From contig PBQA01000008.1 in assembly GCA_002724925.1 (NCBI GenBank), positions 1 through 40,681 of the forward strand: 40,681 nucleotides of DNA. The letters run 5' to 3'. How positions within the stretch are numbered: position 1 is the first letter of the stretch; each line of letters opens with the position of its first letter. Positions 37,231 through 40,681 of the stretch are shown here, piece after piece. The notes under the pieces are model-generated. The model was not told where the DNA came from. It saw only the letters and a list, made by a program, of their open reading frames with translations, and ran no database searches. Made by a program: the position numbers and the translations under genes. The stretch comes from Oceanospirillaceae bacterium. GTDB taxonomy: Bacteria > Pseudomonadota > Gammaproteobacteria > Pseudomonadales > Oceanobacteraceae.

Positions 37231-37986
37231 TCACTTACCACCCTTCAATACATGCTGAATACGCATCTGGGTTTCTGGTGTTGCCAGCAGATCCGTAAAG
37301 GCATTCATTTCAGCCAGTACGGCTTTGTTCAAGCGCTCACGATGCCCTTCAGCACGGCCCAGCGCCTTGATTGCTTTAAGTGAACCCTGGTGATTCTTGA
37401 GCAGCTCTGCTGCAGTCGCCATCGCAGTCTCAAGTGCCTTGCCGTCTTCAACGGCTGCATTCAGCAGACCCCATTTCTCTGCTTCAGCAGCTGAGAAGAA
37501 ACGGCCAGTGAGTAACAGATCTGCAGCGTTCTTAGGGCCGATTGCTTCAGCTAGCATCACAGAAGAACCACCCTCAGCCGCAACACCAATTTTGGCGAAC
37601 GGTAGGCTATACCGAATGCTCTTACCGGCGTACGCCATGTCTGCGTGAAGCAGCAGGTTTGCACCGATGCCCACGGCAACCCCTTCCTGCGCAAGAATCA
37701 ACGGCTTCTCAAGACCTCCGAGCGTATCGAAAATACCGGCAACGCCGTCACGAACCCCTTCTAAATCACCGTCAGACAGAAGATCGCGCAGATCATTACC
37801 TGCGGTGAACTTACCCTCGCTGCCCGTCATTACAATCACAGACACCGCATCATCAGCATCCGCTGACTTCAGTGCTGCAATAATGTCTTTATAGGTCTGA
37901 ACGCGAATCGCATTCAGCACCTTCGGACGATTGATCGAAATAACCGCGATGCGATCGTTAACCTGATACTCGATATCCTGATACAT
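37231..37986 (-). CDS. Enoyl-CoA delta3-delta2 isomerase, ECI2-like crotonase
   Basis: A 251-residue crotonase-fold enzyme. The oxyanion hole is made by TAGNDLRD (61-68) and EGVAVGIGANLLL (101-113). Hydratase catalytic glutamates are missing: the GGGxE position is GIGAN and 'PE' reads PF (SLPFAKIG). Instead it has AAEGGSS (136-142), matching the PEGxSS motif whose Glu is the catalytic base in peroxisomal-type enoyl-CoA isomerases (ECI2/Eci1). So it likely shifts double bonds during breakdown of unsaturated fatty acids, fitting its place beside the desaturases. Annotation pipelines would call it 'enoyl-CoA hydratase'. Confidence 0.85.
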   Translation of the reverse strand: MYQDIEYQVNDRIAVISINRPKVLNAIRVQTYKDIIAALKSADADDAVSVIVMTGSEGKFTAGNDLRDLLSDGDLEGVRDGVAGIFDTLGGLEKPLILAQEGVAVGIGANLLLHADMAYAGKSIRYSLPFAKIGVAAEGGSSVMLAEAIGPKNAADLLLTGRFFSAAEAEKWGLLNAAVEDGKALETAMATAAELLKNHQGSLKAIKALGRAEGHRERLNKAVLAEMNAFTDLLATPETQMRIQHVLKGGK

Positions 37987-38326
37987 AAGAAACCCTGACG
38001 GTAAAACCTTAAAGAGTCTGGATCATGGCAAAGGGTGCCCTTAAGAGCAATGATCAAAGGTAACATCAGAATGATCAAATGTGTCGATTATGTGCTGCCC
38101 TGCGGAGGCGTCTGAATGTAAAGAGAGTGTGGATATCCAAACAGTATATTTTGGACTTTTCGAGCAAAACTGGCACGCTTTACATTCGCGCTTGCACGTT
38201 TTGCCGGTGGGGGGTACTGTAATCCTCAAGCGAATCAGATACTTACAAACTTGGTTTACAAGTTTATGTGCGCACGAATATCGAAATAACAGGCGTGCGC
38301 GTTTTTCTGGAGGGGAGATTTGAGTT
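37987..38326. other. Highly structured intergenic region
   Basis: About 340 bp with no ORF of note but many symmetric elements. Direct repeats AATGATCAAA sit at 38049-38058 and 38070-38079 (21-bp period). A perfect 10-bp inverted repeat, GAATGTAAAG (38114-38123) and CTTTACATTC (38178-38187), has 54 bp between its arms. Inside is the palindrome TGGATATCCA (38130-38139), and TCCAAA/TTTGGA. Then come AAACTTG-GTTTA-CAAGTTT (38247-38265) and a terminator-like hairpin (38268-38306). It could hold a small RNA, a MITE-like element or a regulatory region. Confidence 0.6.
38268..38306 (+). terminator. Terminator-like hairpin with no upstream gene
   Basis: GCGCACG (38270-38276) pairs with CGTGCGC (38294-38300), 17-nt loop, then GTTTTTC. 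There is no plus-strand gene within 1.1 kb upstream, so the transcript it would end is unknown; a small RNA starting in 38040-38240 is possible. Confidence 0.45.
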
Positions 38327-38452
38327 ATGGAAGATTCTTCAATTGAGTCAAAGAGTTACCCCAAGAACCTCGAAAGAGTGTCCCAGGATAAACGTGCTTG
38401 CACACTAATAAGCTGTTATACCCCATTAACCCTCAAGAAGGATCGAATATAA
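38327..38452 (+). CDS. Possible 41-residue small protein
   Basis: ATG at 38327 preceded by GGAGGGGAG (38309-38317) opens a 41-codon ORF (MEDSSIESKSYPKNLERVSQ...) ending TAA at 38450-38452. It is polar, rich in Ser/Lys/Glu, with two Cys near the end (residues 25 and 30) and no hydrophobic segment. The strong ribosome-binding site is the main support. It overlaps the reading frame of the signal-peptide ORF that follows and could couple translation to it. No homologue is recognised. Confidence 0.4.
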   Translation: MEDSSIESKSYPKNLERVSQDKRACTLISCYTPLTLKKDRI

Positions 38453-38495
38453 AAAGTTAAAATCAGCGGCTATCGTTGGAACCTTTGGAATTGGG

Positions 38496-38699
38496 GTGGT
38501 TCTTACAAACACGGCGAGCGCATTCGAGGATTTAGGCAAAGACTGTAAAGCCTATGCAAGAGCTGTTTTTGCAGTTGCGGAAGTGTCCATGCACCGGGGT
38601 GAGGCACAAGCCACGATGAATCAATGCACTGGATTTCCAGATCAAGAGAATAATCAACCAAACAGGTGGTTAAAGAAAGATGACATACTCATCAGGTAG
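38496..38699 (+). CDS. Small secreted protein gene, start uncertain or lost
   Basis: From GTG 38496 the ORF gives 67 residues. However, the open frame extends up to 38430 and encodes KKLKSAAIVGTFGIGVV just before and across the GTG, followed by LTNTASA, which together form a full signal peptide with an ASA-F cleavage site. No ATG, GTG or TTG lies in that upstream part; AAGAAGGA (38435-38442) is a good ribosome-binding site with only ATC or TAT codons after it. So the true start is non-standard, mutated, or affected by a sequence error. The mature part (about 60 residues, two Cys) is unlike anything I recognise. It overlaps the next gene by 20 nt. Confidence 0.5.
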   Translation: MVLTNTASAFEDLGKDCKAYARAVFAVAEVSMHRGEAQATMNQCTGFPDQENNQPNRWLKKDDILIR

Positions 38700-39507
38700 T
38701 TTAATTAATCAAAAAAAATGGATCTTACTTTTTCATTTTATTATTGGTGCAATAATAGGCGTGCTTCTATTACATCCGTTGACGACAATGGTATTCTGGT
38801 ACGAATACAAGGGCTTAATCGAATTTCCGGGTAACAGCCCGATAGAGTTTTTGATTCAGCGTTTAATTACTGAATTCAAGTTTGAATTAATGCCTATGAG
38901 CTTTGTGTTTGCACTGCTTGGCGGTATTGTTGGTCTATTGTTCGGTCTGTACCATATAAGACTGTCTGGCCAAAAAAATCTTGTCCGCTCTCTGGAACAC
39001 GAGCTTGCTGAAGAATTACCCTTATTGATTGCCAGAGGCGAAAGTGAGCATCTTGAATTCAAATCCACGTATCGTTGGGATGTAAGACAACAGCGAACGA
39101 ATCGCGCACTTGAGTCGATTGTCATCAAAACCATCGCCGGTTTTTTAAATCGCGAAGGCGGTACACTGCTAATCGGTGTTGAGGACAACGGCAATATCAT
39201 TGGAATCGACTCTGACTTCCAGACATTGAAACACAAAAATAGAGACGGCTTCGAACGCGCACTGATGGATACGGTTAAAACCAGTCTAGGAGGAAACGCT
39301 TGCGCATTACTTCATTGCCGGTTCCACGATATTGAAAATAAAACCATCTGCCGCGTCATTGTCGAGAGCGCTGTTGAACCTGTTTATTATCATGAGGACA
39401 GCGTAGCACGGCTTATGGTACGCACAGGTAATAGTACACGAGAGCTGGATGCGCGGGAAGCACATGCCTATCTTTCCAGTCGAACAACAAAATCTTTTTC
39501 TTTATAG
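38680..39507 (+). CDS. Membrane-anchored AlbA_2 (Schlafen-type) domain protein
   Basis: A 275-residue protein with two transmembrane helices (about 13-38 and 70-92), a short linker helix, and a cytoplasmic AlbA_2/'divergent AAA-4' domain from residue 118. The domain shows ARGESEHLEFKST (118-130) and IKTIAGFLNREGGTLLIGV (149-167) followed by EDNGNIIGID, the family core. AlbA_2 domains occur in putative regulators and in defence proteins. The membrane pair in front is less usual. Base composition is more AT-rich than the core genes. AAAGAAAG precedes the ATG. It is 8 nt before the CDF gene. Confidence 0.85.
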   Translation: MTYSSGSLINQKKWILLFHFIIGAIIGVLLLHPLTTMVFWYEYKGLIEFPGNSPIEFLIQRLITEFKFELMPMSFVFALLGGIVGLLFGLYHIRLSGQKNLVRSLEHELAEELPLLIARGESEHLEFKSTYRWDVRQQRTNRALESIVIKTIAGFLNREGGTLLIGVEDNGNIIGIDSDFQTLKHKNRDGFERALMDTVKTSLGGNACALLHCRFHDIENKTICRVIVESAVEPVYYHEDSVARLMVRTGNSTRELDAREAHAYLSSRTTKSFSL

Positions 39508-39514
39508 GTACACA

Positions 39515-40402
39515 ATGAATACGCATTCGCATAACCACGACACTGAATCAATAGGTGATCGCCGCCTGGGGTTCGCCATCGCTATCAATATGCTCTTGAC
39601 ATTAGCACAGGTCGTCGGTGGTATTCTATCGGGCAGCCTTTCACTTATTGCTGATGCGCTGCATAATTTCAGTGATGCCGCCTCACTGCTCATTGCCTGG
39701 GTCGCCAGAAAGATCGGGCGTCAACCGGCGGATCATTTCAGAACCTTTGGTTATAAACGCGCTGAAGTTATCGCCACATTGATTAATTTAGTCACGCTTG
39801 TCCTGGTTGGGCTGTACCTGGCCTATGAAGCGCTATGGCGAATCTATGAACCACAGATTATTGAAGGCTGGATGGTTGTGATTGTGGCGGCGATAGCACT
39901 TGTGATTGATCTGGCAACCGCGTTTCTTACCTTCACCATGTCTAAGCACAGTATGAATATCCGTGCCGCTTTTTTGCACAATGTATCGGATGCACTGGCT
40001 TCACTGGGTGTTATTGTTGCCGGCACACTGATCCTTCTTTATGAGTGGTACTGGAGTGACACCTTAATAACATTATTGATAGCCGCGTATGTTTTGTACC
40101 AGGCAGCCACGATGTTACCAAAAACCATTCATATCCTGATGCAGGGAACACCGGAGGGCATTGTTATTGATGATGTCATCACAGCCATGCAGCAGGTAAC
40201 AAATGTTATCAATGTTCATCACGTACATATCTGGCAACTTGACGAGCATCAGAATGCATTAGAAGCTCATGTTCTACTTTCTGATTATTCACAACTGGAT
40301 AAAGTGAAGGGTGAATTAAAAACAGCGCTTGCACAAAAATTCTCCATCGGGCATTCAACACTCGAGTTTGAGATTAAAGAATGCAAATATGATCAGTGTT
40401 AA
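39515..40402 (+). CDS. Cation diffusion facilitator (Zn2+/Co2+ type exporter)
   Basis: A 295-residue six-helix CDF antiporter. The His-rich N-terminus MNTHSHNHD marks ATG 39515 as the start. Transport-site motifs are HNFSD (50-54, second helix) and HNVSD (155-159, fifth helix), the His/Asp sets of zinc-preferring CzcD/ZitB members. The C-terminal cytoplasmic domain has VHHVHIWQLDEHQNALEAHV. It exports metal from the cytosol in exchange for protons. It follows the AlbA_2 gene by 8 nt and may be co-transcribed. No metal-responsive operator was seen. Confidence 0.92.
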   Translation: MNTHSHNHDTESIGDRRLGFAIAINMLLTLAQVVGGILSGSLSLIADALHNFSDAASLLIAWVARKIGRQPADHFRTFGYKRAEVIATLINLVTLVLVGLYLAYEALWRIYEPQIIEGWMVVIVAAIALVIDLATAFLTFTMSKHSMNIRAAFLHNVSDALASLGVIVAGTLILLYEWYWSDTLITLLIAAYVLYQAATMLPKTIHILMQGTPEGIVIDDVITAMQQVTNVINVHHVHIWQLDEHQNALEAHVLLSDYSQLDKVKGELKTALAQKFSIGHSTLEFEIKECKYDQC

Positions 40403-40588
40403 CTTTTTTATATCGAAGCAAGTTTTAAATGAGTAATTGTGGAAGTGAAGAGTCTGTAATCATTCTTCATGACAGATTGCGTTATGTTCTAGGCATCGTA
40501 TTTTAATGGCCAATTGTTATCTGATTATAAGAAACAAAAACGTCAGCAGCTCTTAAGGCTGTGATTGCAAAGAAGGACAAGGCTTAGT
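40403..40588. other. Intergenic region before the insertion sequence
   Basis: About 186 bp, AT-rich, without a supported gene. A TTTTTT run follows the CDF stop but has no stem in front. Confidence 0.5.
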
Positions 40589-40681
40589 ATCAAGTTTGAA
40601 GTGCGACAGAAATAATTAGATTTCATAGTACATTTCCTCAGGTGTCTTGTAGTTTAATCGTTTTCTTGGTCGTGAATTGAG
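40589..40681 (-). mobile_element. Right end of an IS30-family insertion sequence, cut by the window edge
   Basis: The last ~90 bp read on the minus strand as the end of an IS30-type element: transposase C-terminus, stop, then TCTGTCGCACTTCAAACTTG (40591-40610), which resembles IS30-family terminal sequences as I remember them. The exact inverted-repeat border is uncertain by about 15 bp. Confidence 0.65.
40616..40681 (-). CDS. IS30-family transposase, C-terminal 21 codons
   Basis: Only the last 21 residues are in the window (LNSRPRKRLNYKTPEEMYYE then I and TAA at 40616-40618). 'LN.RPRKRL.YKTP.E' is the conserved C-terminal signature of IS30-family DDE transposases, just after the catalytic Glu region. 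The rest of the gene lies to the right, so completeness cannot be judged. Confidence 0.8.
   Translation of the reverse strand, partial: LNSRPRKRLNYKTPEEMYYEI

Noticed and set aside
38081-38323. 80-codon ORF in the structured intergenic region
   Set aside because: It spans the inverted repeats and the terminator hairpin and has no recognisable protein features.

Overview
The window looks like chromosomal DNA from a marine, Pseudomonas-related gammaproteobacterium, perhaps an Oceanospirillales-type organism. This is inferred from three things. The rpsB-tsf-pyrH-frr-uppS-cdsA-dxr-rseP-bamA-skp-lpxD-fabZ-lpxA-lpxB-rnhB order is the one I know from Pseudomonas. The isocitrate lyase is the long 531-residue form found there. 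The REP-type palindromes also resemble those of that group. No rRNA, tRNA or CRISPR array was seen.

Layout. Positions 1-230 hold two tandem copies of a REP-doublet repeat. Positions 508-2710 encode two exported proteins that share a FilA/DUF6160-like N-terminal motif, then come a lipoprotein M48 metalloprotease (minus) and an SrmB-like DEAD-box helicase. On the minus strand, map-glnD-pirin covers nitrogen signalling and N-terminal methionine removal. From 9.6 to 24.15 kb runs the conserved translation and envelope superoperon: S2 and EF-Ts, UMP kinase, ribosome recycling factor, undecaprenyl-PP synthase, CDP-DG synthase, Dxr, RseP, BamA, Skp, the lipid A enzymes LpxD/FabZ/LpxA/LpxB and RNase HII. 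Many genes overlap by 4-8 nt, so it reads as one transcriptional unit. dnaE, which usually follows rnhB, is absent.

From 24.2 to 32.8 kb lie a chemoreceptor gene split by one in-frame TAG, an acyltransferase, a YhiN-family flavoprotein, and a compact nitric-oxide signalling operon. That operon has a REC plus degenerate HD-GYP regulator, an H-NOX sensor and a soluble histidine kinase. It is followed by highly codon-biased aceA. Just behind aceA lies a second, decayed copy of its 3' end and terminator.

From 32.8 to 38 kb there are more REP elements, a flavin/2Fe-2S reductase with two tandem DesA3-like membrane fatty acid desaturases (an electron chain for unsaturating acyl chains), and an enoyl-CoA isomerase on the minus strand. 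The last 2.7 kb is AT-richer and looks accessory. It has a highly structured intergenic stretch, two small ORFs, a membrane-anchored AlbA_2 protein, a CDF cation exporter, and the end of an IS30-family element running off the window.
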